A DNA stretch of 64,000 nucleotides from assembly GCA_963814975.1 (NCBI GenBank), contig CAWFFB010000022.1, positions 310,001 to 374,000 on the forward strand. The letters run 5' to 3'. Origin of the DNA: CAVUXJ01 sp963814975. Its GTDB lineage: Bacteria > Acidobacteriota > Vicinamibacteria > Vicinamibacterales > CAVVIG01. The notes below the pieces were generated by a model that saw only the letters and a list, made by a program, of their open reading frames with translations, was not told the origin of the DNA and did not search any database. Shown piece after piece: positions 17,869 through 28,083 of this stretch (positions are counted from its first letter, which is position 1; each line of letters begins with the position of its first letter). A program made the translations under genes and the position numbers.

Positions 17869-18735
17869 ATGCAGATCATCGACCGCGGCGCCGGCGCTCC
17901 GATCGTGATGATTCCCGGCATCCAGGGCCGGTGGGAGTACATGCGCCCGGCGATCGACGCGCTCGCCGAGTCGTTCCGCGTCATCACCTTTCCACTCTGC
18001 GGCGAACGGGGAAGTCGCCGGCGTCTCAATCCCACGAGAGGCTTGGACGACTACGTCGATCAAGTCGATGCAGTGCTCGACGAGTGCCACTTGACCCGAG
18101 CGGCGATCTGTGGCGTTTCCTTCGGCGGGCTGATCGCGCTTCGGTTCGCCGCGCAGCGTCCCGAGCGGACCTCCGCACTCGTTCTGGTGTCGCCACCGGG
18201 ACCGAACTTCCGTCTCAGGCGGCGTCACGAGATTTACACGCGGCTGCCTCGCATTTTCGGGCCTGTCTTTCTCGCCGAGGTGCCGCGGCGCGTCCGCGCC
18301 GAGATCGCCCTCGCCATTCCCGATCGCTCGGGACGGCGGCGGTTCGCGTGGAACCAGGTCGCCACCTTCCTGCGAGCGCCGTTCTCGCTCTCCCAGATCG
18401 CGGCGCGCGCCCGGCTGATTGGCATCCACGATCAACCGGCCGACTGTGCGCGCATCCTCGCGCCGACCCTCGTGCTGACCGGCGAGCCGTCGCTCGATCA
18501 TGTCGTATCCGCGGAGGGGTCATCGGAATACCAGCGGCTCATTCGGCACGCGCGCACCGTGCGGCTCGATCGCACGGGACATCTCGGTTACATCACCCGC
18601 CCCAGGGAGTTCGCCGCTGCCGTGCGCGGGTTTCTCACGTCGAACTCCGTCGACGAAGGGGACCTTTCGAGGGATGCGTCCAGGGGGTTGTCGAGAGACG
18701 GCCGCCTGGAGGCGAGCAAGAACGATGCTGCGTGA
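17869..18735 (+). CDS. Alpha/beta hydrolase
   Basis: A 288-residue alpha/beta hydrolase: nucleophile elbow GVSFGG, acid in LTGEPSLDHVV, and catalytic His in DRTGHLGYI near the C-terminus. Located within the beta-oxidation locus it could be a thioesterase or esterase, but the substrate is not shown. The 97 bp before it is an unusual purine-rich tract of GGCAGGA/GGAAGG-like units. It overlaps the next gene by 11 bp. Confidence 0.83.
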   Translation: MQIIDRGAGAPIVMIPGIQGRWEYMRPAIDALAESFRVITFPLCGERGSRRRLNPTRGLDDYVDQVDAVLDECHLTRAAICGVSFGGLIALRFAAQRPERTSALVLVSPPGPNFRLRRRHEIYTRLPRIFGPVFLAEVPRRVRAEIALAIPDRSGRRRFAWNQVATFLRAPFSLSQIAARARLIGIHDQPADCARILAPTLVLTGEPSLDHVVSAEGSSEYQRLIRHARTVRLDRTGHLGYITRPREFAAAVRGFLTSNSVDEGDLSRDASRGLSRDGRLEASKNDAA

Positions 18736-19393
18736 GATCGCGGGGCCGGCCGGCCCCCTGGAGGCGCTGCTGGAAGAACCCGCCGCCGGTGCTGGCGTGA
18801 ACCGCGACGGACTCCTCGAACGTGGACGCCTCGAGACCATGCCACGAGCGGCCGTGGTCCTGGTCCACCCGCACCCGCAGTACGGCGGCACGATGCACAC
18901 GAAGGCCGTGTTTCATTCCGCGAAGGCACTTGCCCGCATCGGCTGCGCCGTGCTGCGGTTCAACTTCCGCGGCGTGGGCAGGAGCTCGGGCTCGTTCGAC
19001 GGAGGTCCGGGAGAGCAGGATGACTTTCGCGCCGCCCTCGACTTCATTCACGACAGGTACCCCGGCGCGCCGCTCTGGGCTGCAGGTATGTCGTTCGGAT
19101 CGTGGATCGCGCTCTCGATCGGCGTCGATGATCCGCGGGTATCGACGCTGATAGGAATCTCGATGCCCCTGTCGCGCTACGACTTCACGGCGGTCGCGGA
19201 GAGCTCGAAGGCAAAGTTTTTCGTCCAGGCAGAGCGCGACGAAATCTTTCCGGTGAAGGAGGCGCGGGCGTTCTATTCGCGAGCTGCTGAGCCGAAGGAG
19301 CTCGTGGTCATCGATGGCGCCGATCATGTCTTCGACGGCAAAACCAGCGAGGTTGCAGAGGCGATCGAGGACCTGCTCGGCGATTGGCCATGA
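18725..19393 (+). CDS. Alpha/beta hydrolase (dienelactone hydrolase/YsgB-like)
   Basis: A 222-residue hydrolase: VLVHPHPQYGGTMHTKAV at the N-terminus, LRFNFRGVGRSSG, nucleophile in AAGMSFGSWIAL, and acid and His near PVKEARAF and GADHVFDGK. This architecture is seen in short alpha/beta hydrolases related to DLH. ATG at 18725 overlaps the previous gene, so it is likely translated from the same message. No specific substrate is evident. Confidence 0.82.
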   Translation: MLREIAGPAGPLEALLEEPAAGAGVNRDGLLERGRLETMPRAAVVLVHPHPQYGGTMHTKAVFHSAKALARIGCAVLRFNFRGVGRSSGSFDGGPGEQDDFRAALDFIHDRYPGAPLWAAGMSFGSWIALSIGVDDPRVSTLIGISMPLSRYDFTAVAESSKAKFFVQAERDEIFPVKEARAFYSRAAEPKELVVIDGADHVFDGKTSEVAEAIEDLLGDWP

Positions 19394-19505
19394 CCACGCA
19401 CGGACAAACGACATGGTACCGACCTTCGATTGAATGTCGGGTTGACCATCGATTCTTCAGCCGATCGGCAGCCAGCGATCGGCCGTCAGAAATGGCGAGA
19501 CGCTC

Positions 19506-20684
19506 ATGAACGACGCCGTGATTGTTTCTGCCGTCCGCACGCCGATCGGCAAGGCGCCGAACGGCACTCTGCGCGGCACCAGACCGGACGAGCTCGCGGC
19601 GACGGTAATCGCCGAAGCGTTGCGACGGGCGCCGGGCATCGAATCCTCCGAGATCGAGGACGTCATGCTCGGATGCGCGATGCCGGAGGCCGAGCAGGGG
19701 CTGAACGTCGCGCGCATTGCGAGCCTTCGGGCAGGCGTCCCCGTCAGCGCCTCGGCGGTCACGATCAACCGATTCTGCTCGTCGGGGCTCCAGGCGATCG
19801 CGTTTGCGGCGGAACGCATCATGTGTGGAGCGGCATCGGCGATCATCGCCGGCGGCACTGAGTCGATGAGCATGGTCCCGATGGGCGGCCATAAGGTGGC
19901 GCCGAATCCCACGCTGATCGACGCCTATCCCGACGTCTATCTGAGCACCGGTCTGGTCGCCGAGAACCACGCGCGAGAGTCCGGGATCACGCGGGAGGAG
20001 CAGGATGTTTTTGCCTTCGAGAGCCATCAGCGGGCGATTGCCGCCATCGACGGCGGCCGGTTCGCTGAGGAGATCGTGCCGGTCACGGCGCGGCTCGTCG
20101 ATGGAAGGAACGGCAATCGTGTGCAGACGAGCGAAGTCCGATTCGCCGTCGACGAAGGGCCTCGGCGCGACACGTCGCGCGAAGCATTGGCGCAGCTTCG
20201 GCCAGCGTTCCACGCCCGCGGCTCGGTGACGGCCGGCAATTCCTCACAGACGAGCGACGGCGCCGCCGCGGTCATCGTCGTCTCGGGCGAGCGGGCCCGC
20301 CAGAGTGGCCTGATGCCCCTCGGGCGGTTCGTCGCATTCGCGACCGCCGGTGTCGAGCCCGAGCGGTTCGGCATCGGACCGGTTCCGGCGATGCGCAAGG
20401 TGTTGAAGCTGGCTGGCCTGACGATGGACCAGATCGGCCTCGTGGAGCTGAACGAAGCCTTTGCCGCCCAGGTGCTCGCGTGCCTGAAGGAACAGCCGAT
20501 TGACCCGACACGTTTGAACGTGAACGGCGGGGCCATTGCGCTCGGGCACCCGCTCGGCTGTACCGGCGCGAAATTGACGACGACGTTACTGTACGAGATG
20601 AAGCGGCGCAGCGTCCGATACGGCATGGTCACGATGTGCGTGGGCGGCGGCATGGGCGCCGCCGGAATCTTCGAAAGGATGTAG
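19506..20684 (+). CDS. fadA: Acetyl-CoA acyltransferase (thiolase)
   Basis: A 392-residue thiolase of normal length. The acylated Cys is in INRFCSSGLQ, NEAFA is present, the catalytic His in ALGHPLGCTG and the second Cys in TMCVGGGMGAA. It cleaves 3-ketoacyl-CoA in the last step of beta-oxidation. The 112 bp before it holds no clear promoter, so it may be read from upstream. Acyl-CoA dehydrogenase follows directly. Confidence 0.94.
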   Translation: MNDAVIVSAVRTPIGKAPNGTLRGTRPDELAATVIAEALRRAPGIESSEIEDVMLGCAMPEAEQGLNVARIASLRAGVPVSASAVTINRFCSSGLQAIAFAAERIMCGAASAIIAGGTESMSMVPMGGHKVAPNPTLIDAYPDVYLSTGLVAENHARESGITREEQDVFAFESHQRAIAAIDGGRFAEEIVPVTARLVDGRNGNRVQTSEVRFAVDEGPRRDTSREALAQLRPAFHARGSVTAGNSSQTSDGAAAVIVVSGERARQSGLMPLGRFVAFATAGVEPERFGIGPVPAMRKVLKLAGLTMDQIGLVELNEAFAAQVLACLKEQPIDPTRLNVNGGAIALGHPLGCTGAKLTTTLLYEMKRRSVRYGMVTMCVGGGMGAAGIFERM

Positions 20685-20819
20685 GAATGGCCTCCAGGTC
20701 CTCTTCTCCCTTCCGCCACACTGCTCCGCGGCGGCGAGTGGCTGCTCCAGGGAGCCGACCCCGCATCCGTCTTCACGCCAGAGCGAACGACCGAGCAGCA
20801 TCGACTCATCGGGCAGACG

Positions 20820-22478
20820 GTGGCCGACTTCGTGAGCAACGAAGTCCTTACGGTGCTCGACCGGCTCGAAGAGAAGGACTGGGACCTGGCGCGCCAGCTG
20901 CTGCGGCGCTGCGGGGACCTCGGGTTCCTCGGCGTCGATGTGGCGGAGGCATACGGCGGCCTGGACCTGGACAAGGTGACCTCCACGATTGTGAGTGAAG
21001 GGATGGCGCAGTCCGCCTCGTTCGGGGCGGCGTTTGGCGCACAAGCGAATTTGACCATTCTGCCGCTGTCACTCTTCGGAACAGAGGCGCAGAAGCGCAA
21101 GTACCTGCCGAGGCTGCTGTCCGGCGAACTGATTGGCGCGTACTGTCTCAGCGAGTCCGGCTCCGGCTCGGACGCGCTGGGCGCGAAGACGCGTGCCGTG
21201 CGGCAGGACGACGGGAGCTTCGTGATGAACGGCGAAAAGATGTGGATCACGAATGGCGGCTTCGCCGACGTTTTCATCATCTTCGCCCAGGTGGATGGCG
21301 ACAAATTCAGCGCGTTCATCGTCGAGCGCGCCTTTGGGGGTGTCACGAGCGGGAAGGAGGAGCACAAGATGGGGCTCCACGGATCGTCGACAACGGCGGT
21401 CGTCCTGCAGGACGTCAAGGTGCCGGCTGAGAACCTGCTCGGCGAAATCGGGAAGGGACACAAGATTGCGTTCAACGTGCTCAACTTCGCGCGACTGAAG
21501 CTCGGCGCCATGTGCGCCGGCGCCGCGCGTGGGGCGATCGGCGAGGCGGCCCGTTACGCCGGCTCGCGCAGGCAGTTCGGACAGCCGATTGCGTCGTTCG
21601 GGGCCATCAAACACAAGCTCGGCGAGATGGCGGCGCGTACCTACGCCATCGAAAGTTTGATCTACCGGACCGCGGGCATGATCGACGCGCGCATCGAGGC
21701 GACGCCCCCGGACCCGGCCGGCCCGCCGATCGCGCTGACGACACTCGAGGAGTACGCCATCGAGGCGTCGATTGCCAAAGTCGCCGGCAGCGAGATGCTG
21801 AACTTCGTGCTGGACGAGAACATTCAGATTCATGGCGGCAACGGCTTCGTGCGCGATTACCCGGCCGAGCGCCACTATCGTGACTCGCGGGTCAACCGGA
21901 TCTTCGAGGGCACCAATGAAATCAACCGGCTGCTAATCCCAGGCATGCTCGCGCGGCGCACCGCCAAGGGCGACCTCCCGATCATCGCGGCCGCCAAGGC
22001 GCTGCAGGAGGAGCTGCTCGGCCCCCCGGCCATGCAGGCCGCCTCAGAGGCGGTGCTGGGAGAGGAAAGACGCGCCGTCGACGCGTTCAAGAAAGCGGCG
22101 CTCATGGTCTTCGGAGTCGCCCTGCAGACGTACGGCCAGAAGTTGGCAGACCAGCAGGAGGTGTTGATTCACCTCGCCGATATCTTGATGGATGTCTATG
22201 CGGCCGACAGCGCCGTCCTTCGGGCGACCGCCACGACCGATGCCGCCTCGCCACGGGCCTCGTTGCAGATCGATGCCGCGCGCGTGTTTGTCAACGACGC
22301 CGGCATGCGCATCGACGCCTCCGCGCGCCAGGCACTCGCCGCGATGGTCGACGGCGACACGCTGCGGACCATGCTCGCGGCGCTGCGGAGGCTCTTCAAG
22401 ATGATGCCCGTCAATACCGTCGCCCTACGGCGGCGGCTCGCGGACGAGACCGTATCGCGCGGCGGGTATCCCTTTTAA
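20820..22478 (+). CDS. fadE: Acyl-CoA dehydrogenase, FadE type (N-terminus probably frameshifted)
   Basis: A 552-residue acyl-CoA dehydrogenase: YCLSESGSGSDALGAKT, KMWITNGGFAD, the FAD-domain GAIKHKLGEMAARTYA and IHGGNGFVRDYPAERHYRDSRVNRIFEGTNEINR, plus a C-terminal extension as in B. subtilis FadE. Family-like sequence (LLRGGEWLLQGADPASVFTPE) continues in frame upstream to 20685 without a start codon. ATG 20687, just after the fadA stop, is one frame off, so a one-base indel between 20687 and 20710 is likely. GTG 20820 is the first start in the intact frame. Confidence 0.9.
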   Translation: MADFVSNEVLTVLDRLEEKDWDLARQLLRRCGDLGFLGVDVAEAYGGLDLDKVTSTIVSEGMAQSASFGAAFGAQANLTILPLSLFGTEAQKRKYLPRLLSGELIGAYCLSESGSGSDALGAKTRAVRQDDGSFVMNGEKMWITNGGFADVFIIFAQVDGDKFSAFIVERAFGGVTSGKEEHKMGLHGSSTTAVVLQDVKVPAENLLGEIGKGHKIAFNVLNFARLKLGAMCAGAARGAIGEAARYAGSRRQFGQPIASFGAIKHKLGEMAARTYAIESLIYRTAGMIDARIEATPPDPAGPPIALTTLEEYAIEASIAKVAGSEMLNFVLDENIQIHGGNGFVRDYPAERHYRDSRVNRIFEGTNEINRLLIPGMLARRTAKGDLPIIAAAKALQEELLGPPAMQAASEAVLGEERRAVDAFKKAALMVFGVALQTYGQKLADQQEVLIHLADILMDVYAADSAVLRATATTDAASPRASLQIDAARVFVNDAGMRIDASARQALAAMVDGDTLRTMLAALRRLFKMMPVNTVALRRRLADETVSRGGYPF

Positions 22479-22533
22479 CTGAGCCAGGCAGCAGGGCGGA
22501 GGGCAGGCGCGGCCAGGAGGCACGAGGAAAGCC

Positions 22534-23190
22534 ATGACAGGTAAAATTAGGGGCATGGTCGCCGGTCCTGCCTTTTTGACTCATCCTGCCCTTCCCGCCC
22601 TCTTGTCGATCTGTCTCGTCGCCACGACGGCGTGCAATCCCAAGCCACCCGACGAAACGGACTACGTGAAGCGAATCGCCGCTGCCCGCGAGGAAAAGGA
22701 CGCCTTTTTTCAGACGTCTTCCGAATCGCCGGTTTCCGGGAGTACGAAGGCCGCGTTCCTGCCGCTCGTGTATTACCCCATCGATCCGTCCTTCAATGTG
22801 CCTGCGGCGCTGAAGCCATCAGATGACCAGACCACGATCATGATGCCGACTTCCGCGGGCACTGAGGATCCGATGCGCCGCGTCGGCACGTTGGAGTTCA
22901 CGTTGAATGGTCAGACGATGACGCTTGCGGCGTTTGCGCCGGCGGCGACACGCACGGTCGATCGGCTCTTCGTGCCGTTCCGCGATCTCACGAGCGGCAA
23001 AGACACCTACCCTGCCGGACGCTATCTCGACCTCGATCGCACGGCGACCGGCATCTACCAGCTCGACTTCAACCGGGCGTACAATCCGAACTGTTATTTC
23101 GACCCGAAATGGATATGTCCGCTCCCGCCCCGTGAAAATCAGCTGCAGATCGCCATTCTCGCCGGCGAACGCATCAAAGAAAAGGCTTGA
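22534..23190 (+). CDS. DUF1684 domain lipoprotein
   Basis: A 218-residue protein with a lysine/arginine N-terminus, a hydrophobic segment and a relaxed lipobox (VATTAC), so it is probably a periplasmic lipoprotein. The DUF1684 signature is clear: FVPFRDLTSGKDTYPAGRYLDLD and LDFNRAYNPNCYFDPKWICPLPPRENQL. The function of this domain is unknown. The first codons run through an inverted repeat (GGGCGG-AGGGCAGG before, CCTGCCCTTCCCGCCC after), so the exact start is uncertain. Its stop overlaps the HAD gene. Confidence 0.8.
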   Translation: MTGKIRGMVAGPAFLTHPALPALLSICLVATTACNPKPPDETDYVKRIAAAREEKDAFFQTSSESPVSGSTKAAFLPLVYYPIDPSFNVPAALKPSDDQTTIMMPTSAGTEDPMRRVGTLEFTLNGQTMTLAAFAPAATRTVDRLFVPFRDLTSGKDTYPAGRYLDLDRTATGIYQLDFNRAYNPNCYFDPKWICPLPPRENQLQIAILAGERIKEKA

Positions 23191-23879
23191 TGATCCGGGC
23201 CGTCGTCTTCGATTTCGACGGCGTGATTGCCAACACCGAACCGCTGCATTTCCGTGCTCTGCGTGACGTCTTGGCTCGCGAGGCGGTCGTGCTCACCGAA
23301 GCCGACTACTACGGTCGGTACCTCGGATACGACGATGTCGGAGCGCTTGGCGCGATTGCGACCGACCGGGGCGTGCAATGGGACCATGGGCAGGTGGCCG
23401 GCCTCGTCGCGCGCAAGTCCGTGCGGCTCGAAGAGCTCGAGGGGGCCGCGTCAGTCTTGTTCCCCGGCGCCGACGCCGCCATACGCCGGATGGCCGAGAA
23501 GTGCGCCCTTGCGATCGCATCGGGCGCGCTGCGCGCCGAGATCATGCATGTTCTGGATCGGGAACACCTGGCTCACTTCTTCCCTGTTGTCGTCGCCGCC
23601 GAGGATGCGCCGGCGAGCAAGCCTGCGCCGGACCCATATCGCCGGGCAGTCGAACGCATGGCCGCGGTCACCGGAATCGCACTCGCTCCATCCGAATGTG
23701 TGGCGATCGAGGACTCGAAGTGGGGCCTCGAGTCGGCGCGAGCCGCAGGCCTGAGGACCGTGGGGATTACCCATACCTATCAAGCCGACGTATTGATCTA
23801 TGCCGCCGAAGCCGTCATCCTCCACCTCGATCAGCTGACGTGGGAACTCCTCGAGCAATTCGACGACCCCCGGCGCTGA
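23190..23879 (+). CDS. HAD family hydrolase (beta-phosphoglucomutase-like)
   Basis: A 229-residue HAD phosphatase with a C1 cap. The nucleophile motif is VFDFDGVIANTE, motif II IASGALR, the motif III Lys in PASKPAPDPYRRA and motif IV ECVAIEDSKWGLESARAAG. It hydrolyses or transfers a phosphate from a small metabolite. ATG at 23190 overlaps the previous stop (TGATG). It resembles phosphoglycolate phosphatase and beta-phosphoglucomutase, without a decisive residue for either. Confidence 0.87.
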   Translation: MIRAVVFDFDGVIANTEPLHFRALRDVLAREAVVLTEADYYGRYLGYDDVGALGAIATDRGVQWDHGQVAGLVARKSVRLEELEGAASVLFPGADAAIRRMAEKCALAIASGALRAEIMHVLDREHLAHFFPVVVAAEDAPASKPAPDPYRRAVERMAAVTGIALAPSECVAIEDSKWGLESARAAGLRTVGITHTYQADVLIYAAEAVILHLDQLTWELLEQFDDPRR

Positions 23880-24043
23880 CACGCTCGATCTGTAGCGGAG
23901 CCGAAAAGAACACCCAGCCGTGACTCAGGAGGCATGATATGTCGTCTTGTGTCCCCTTGATATGGCCAAACTGACTGTGGGTTTCGTCCTTCATAATGAA
24001 GTCGACGGCCATCCGGACCGATAACGTTCCCGGAGGAGACTCG

Positions 24044-27022
24044 ATGCGCGTGATGAAGGTAATGCTGTGGTTTGCAGCGGCGCTGCTGACAACGGCGGGC
24101 GCGGCCCACGCCCAGAGCACGACCGGGACCATTTATGGGCAGGTGGTGGATGCGCAGGCCCTACCGATGCCCGGGGTGACGATTAGCGCGGAATCGTCGA
24201 ACCTGCAGGGCATTCGTACGGTAGTGACGTCCAGCAACGGGGATTACCTCCTCACGCTGCTGCCTCCGGGGACTTACAAGATCACATTCGAGCTGAGCGG
24301 CTTTGAGCGCCAGGAGCGAACGGTCAATCTTTCACCGACGCAGGTGTTACCGCTTGAAATGACGCTCGGGCCGGCGGCGCTTACGGAGACCGTGACCGTT
24401 GTCGGTCGCTCGGCCGACGTCCTGTTGCGGACGGCGCAGGTAGCGATCAACGTCAGCCAAGACCTTCTCTCGACTCTGCCGACCAACCGCGACATCAACG
24501 CTGCGTTGCTCTTGGCGCCGTCGGTTCACGCGTCCGGCCCGAACGGCGGCTACTCGATCGCCGGGGCGATGTCGTCCGAGAATCTGTTCCTGATCAACGG
24601 CGCCACCATCAGCGAGAACCTTCGCGGGCAGCCCTACGACTTGTACATCGAGGACGCGATTCAGGAGACGACGATCGCGACCGCAGGAATTTCTGCGGAG
24701 TACGGCCGGTTTGGCGGCGGCGTCGTCAACGTGGTCACGAAGTCGGGCGGCAACCTCTTCAGCGGCTCATTCCGCGACTCGCTAATCAACGACAACTGGC
24801 GGGCCCTGACCCCGTTCGCCGCTGACAGGAAGGTGGACGACGTGCTCCCCGCCTACGAGTACACATTGGGCGGTCCGGTGCGTCACGATCGACTCTGGTT
24901 CTTCACGGCGGGCCGCTTTCAGGAGATCAAAGAAGGGCGGACGACGGCGATCACGAATCTCCCATACACGTTCAGCAACCAGCTGCGGCGGTACGAGGGC
25001 AAGGGAACATACTCGGCGACGAGCAACCATCGTTTTGAAGGCGCGTACATCTGCTTCCACCGAGCACAGGACCAACGACGCGCAGAATCCCGGGAACGTG
25101 ATGGACACGAACAGCCTGTACAACGCCCAGCGGAATATGAACCTGTTCACGGTCAATTACGGCGGCATTCTGACGCTCATCCTTCGCCCTTGAAGCGCGG
25201 TTCTCAGTGCGGAACGAGACATTGAAGGACGTCGGCGCCACAACCACTGACCAGATAGCCGGCACGCTCCTGCTCGATGTCGCCACGCGGGTCGACGCGG
25301 TACTGGTCGCCCACGTTTTGCGGCGTCTGCGCGCCTGAAGAACGGGACAACCAGAACGTGTTCGTCAAGGGGTCGTACTTCCTCTCGAAGAGCGGCGCGG
25401 GCTCGCACAGCCTCGTGTTTGGGTACGATGGGTTCAACGACAGGATTTGGAAGAACAATCACCAGTCGGGAAGCGACTACCGCATCCTCGGAACGACCTC
25501 GATTGTCAATGGCGGCACTGTGACGCCGGTGTTCCTCAGCGGCTCGACGATCATTCAGTGGAACCCCATCTTCCTCGATAGCCAGGGGACGAACTTCCGC
25601 ACGCACTCGGTGTTTTTCAGCGATCAGTGGCGTATCAACTCACGTCTGTCTGCGAACCTGGGCCTTCGCTTCGATCGCAACGACGGCGCGAACAGCGCCG
25701 GGGACACGGTCGCCAACGACAGCGCATGGAGTCCCCGGCTCGGCATCGTCTGGGATCCGACGGGTGACGGGGAACTGGTCGGTGACCGACGAGTTTCGCG
25801 AGATACGTGGCCGCGCTCAACAACAGCGTCGCCAACACATCGTCTGCCGCGGGCAACCCGGATACCTACCAGTTTATCTATCGCGGACCCTCGATCAACG
25901 CCGGCGGCGCGGCAGTCGACGCCAACCGCCGGAGGCCATCCAACAGGTCTTCGACTGGTTCTTCGCCAACGGCGGTCCAAACCTTCCCTTGACCGGCAAC
26001 CCCGTCATCCCCGGAGTGACACCACAGATTCGCGGATCGCTCACCTCGCCGAACGTCCTCGAGTACGCGGGTGGCATCAGCCGGCAGTTCGGCAGTCGGG
26101 CCGCCGTTCGGGCCGACGTGGTCTACCGCGATTACCACGACTTCTACGCCTCAGCGGACCGATCAAACGACAGGACTGGTGATCGACAAACTCGGCCGGC
26201 CATTCGACCTCGCCCTGTCGAGAACACGGACGCGCTCAAGCGCCGATATGCCGGGTCTGAGCACACAGGCGACATATCGCGTCAGCTCCGCACTGGATCT
26301 CGGTGGCACCTACACGTTGTCACGCACGTGGGGAAATTTCGACGGGGAATCCCTCAGCCGGCGGGCCGGCGGCGAGCGCCAACCTGTTTTATCCAGAGTA
26401 CGACAGGAGGCATGGAACTATCCCGAGGGCGATCTGGCCACGGACCAGCGCCATCGAGCCAGGCTTTGGGCGAACTACGGATTGCCCTGGGTTCCGGGCC
26501 TCACGTTGAGCGCGCTTCAGACGCTGGAGACCGGTGTGCCCTACGGCGCCGTGACGGCGAGCGGCGTCGACCCGCAGCCCTTTGTCGTCAACCCGGGCTA
26601 CCTGACTCCGCCAACCGGGTCGACGACGGTGTATTACTTCACGGCCCGGGATGCGTTCCGCACGGAGGGTCAGCGCCGAACCGACATCGCCGTGAACTAT
26701 TCATATCGTCACCAGTGGACTGGGCAGGATTCAGTTCTTCGGCCAGCTTCAGGTCATCAACATCTTCAACCAGTTCCAGCTTTGCGGGTGCGGCGCGCCC
26801 GTGGCCCAGAACGGGGGAGCCATCCGCACCGAACGGATCGACCAGGCGGTGCGGACAGCAGTGACGACTCCGGCGGAGCTATCAGACGTTCAATCCGTTC
26901 ACCACGGCGCCGGTCGAAGGCGTGAACTGGGCCAAGGGGCCGAACTTTGGAAACGCGCTGAACAGACTGTCGTACACGTCGCCAAGAGCCCTGCGCCTTT
27001 CCTTCGGCGTGCGCTTCTAGAG
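24044..27022 (+). pseudogene. TonB-dependent receptor with carboxypeptidase-regulatory-like domain (multiply frameshifted)
   Basis: A signal peptide (ending GAAHAQ) is followed by a carboxypeptidase-regulatory-like fold (GTIYGQVVDAQALPMPGVTI) and a TonB plug (LFLINGATISENLRG, ISAEYGRFGGGVVNVVTKSGG). The beta-barrel continues in all three frames, in pieces, to a final barrel strand ending LRLSFGVRF. At least eight changes of frame occur between about 25060 and 26880; total length is 993 codons with no net shift. It is typical of the SusC/Oar-like receptors of Acidobacteriota. GGAGGAG precedes the ATG by 5 nt. As printed it cannot be translated whole; sequence error is the likelier cause. Confidence 0.82.
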
Positions 27023-27077
27023 CGGAGGGACGCCGAGGGTTTCGCAGCGCCTGCGCGAGGTTGTATCCTGTTTCTGG

Positions 27078-28007
27078 ATGGTTTCCGAGCAGCTGGTCAA
27101 CAGCTTCAGTCACCTGGCACTCAGCCCCGACCCGGATCTCGCGGTCGCCGCGCTCATGATTGCCCGTATCGAGTATCCGCGGCTGGAGGCCGGGCCATAC
27201 CTCGATGAGCTCGACTCGCTCGGGCGTGAAGCGGCGAAACGGGTCGCGGCAGCTCCGTCGAAGGCCGCCGACACCCCCGCGAACGCCGACCCCGTCGCGT
27301 ATGCTCGCGTGACCGCCCTCAGCGATTACCTCTTTCGCGAACAACGCTTCGTGGGCAACGACGTCCAGTACGAGGACCCGCGCAACAGCTTTCTCAACGA
27401 AGTGCTCGACCGGCGAACCGGCATCCCGATCACGCTGGCTCTCGTCTACATGGAAGTCGCGCGGCGGGCGGGCGTGGTTGTCGAAGGCATCAACTTCCCG
27501 GGGCATTTCCTCGTGCGGTGCCCAGCCCGCCGAGGGCTGACGTCTCTCAACCGGCTGGACGGCCTGGTCCCGTACAGAGACTTGATCATCGACGCGCATC
27601 ACGGCGGCGCGCTGCTGCCGGAGGAGGCGTGCCGGGAACTGCTGCGCCGCCATGCAGGCGAGGACGCTGTCTGGGATGTCCACTTGGCCGGGCGCGCCAC
27701 GAAGCCGCAGATTCTCGCGCGCATGCTGCTGAACCTCAAGCGCGTGTACGTGCGAATGTACTCCTTCCCGCAGGCGCGCGACGCCACCGAACTCCTGTTG
27801 GCAGTGGACCCTTCAGCGAAGAACGAGCTCCGCGATCGCGGCCTGCTTGCGTACCATCTGAACGACTTTGCGGGTGCGCTGCGGGATCTTCAGGCGTACC
27901 TGCAATTGGGCTCGAAAGACCCGCTCGACGACGAGGAGCGCCAGGAACAGGCGCAAATCTGGGAGCATGTCAAGTCGCTCAAACGACGGGTCGCATCCCT
28001 CAACTGA
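27078..28007 (+). CDS. SirB1 family transglutaminase-like/TPR protein
   Basis: A 309-residue SirB1-type protein. The transglutaminase-like half has NSFLNEVLDRRTGIPITLALVYMEVARR, INFPGHFLVR and LIIDAHHGG, and the C-terminal half is a pair of TPR-like helices (RMLLNLKRVYV, FAGALRDLQAYLQLGS). The classical catalytic Cys is absent at the expected place, as in many SirB1 proteins. A weak -10 (TATCCT) lies 8 nt before the ATG. It converges on the glycosylase gene. Confidence 0.85.
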   Translation: MVSEQLVNSFSHLALSPDPDLAVAALMIARIEYPRLEAGPYLDELDSLGREAAKRVAAAPSKAADTPANADPVAYARVTALSDYLFREQRFVGNDVQYEDPRNSFLNEVLDRRTGIPITLALVYMEVARRAGVVVEGINFPGHFLVRCPARRGLTSLNRLDGLVPYRDLIIDAHHGGALLPEEACRELLRRHAGEDAVWDVHLAGRATKPQILARMLLNLKRVYVRMYSFPQARDATELLLAVDPSAKNELRDRGLLAYHLNDFAGALRDLQAYLQLGSKDPLDDEERQEQAQIWEHVKSLKRRVASLN

Positions 28008-28022
28008 GATGACAGAATTCAG

Positions 28023-28070
28023 AGTGCGGATTGCAGAGCTGTTTCGGAGTCCTGCAATTCAATCCGCACT
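28023..28070. repeat. Intergenic inverted repeat, CAGARTTCAGA family (copy 1)
   Basis: A perfect 11-bp stem, AGTGCGGATTG (28023-28033) with CAATCCGCACT (28060-28070), lies between two convergent genes. It is embedded in degenerate units like CAGAATTCAGAG; the same ATGACAGA-TTCAGA start recurs at 28773. It may act as a bidirectional terminator. Confidence 0.6.
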
Positions 28071-28083
28071 GTGAACTCTGCAA

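Noticed and set aside
23939..23974. An 11-codon ORF with AGGAGG upstream in front of the TonB receptor, a possible leader peptide.
   Set aside because: Too short to support, with no repeated residues or attenuator-like hairpins nearby.
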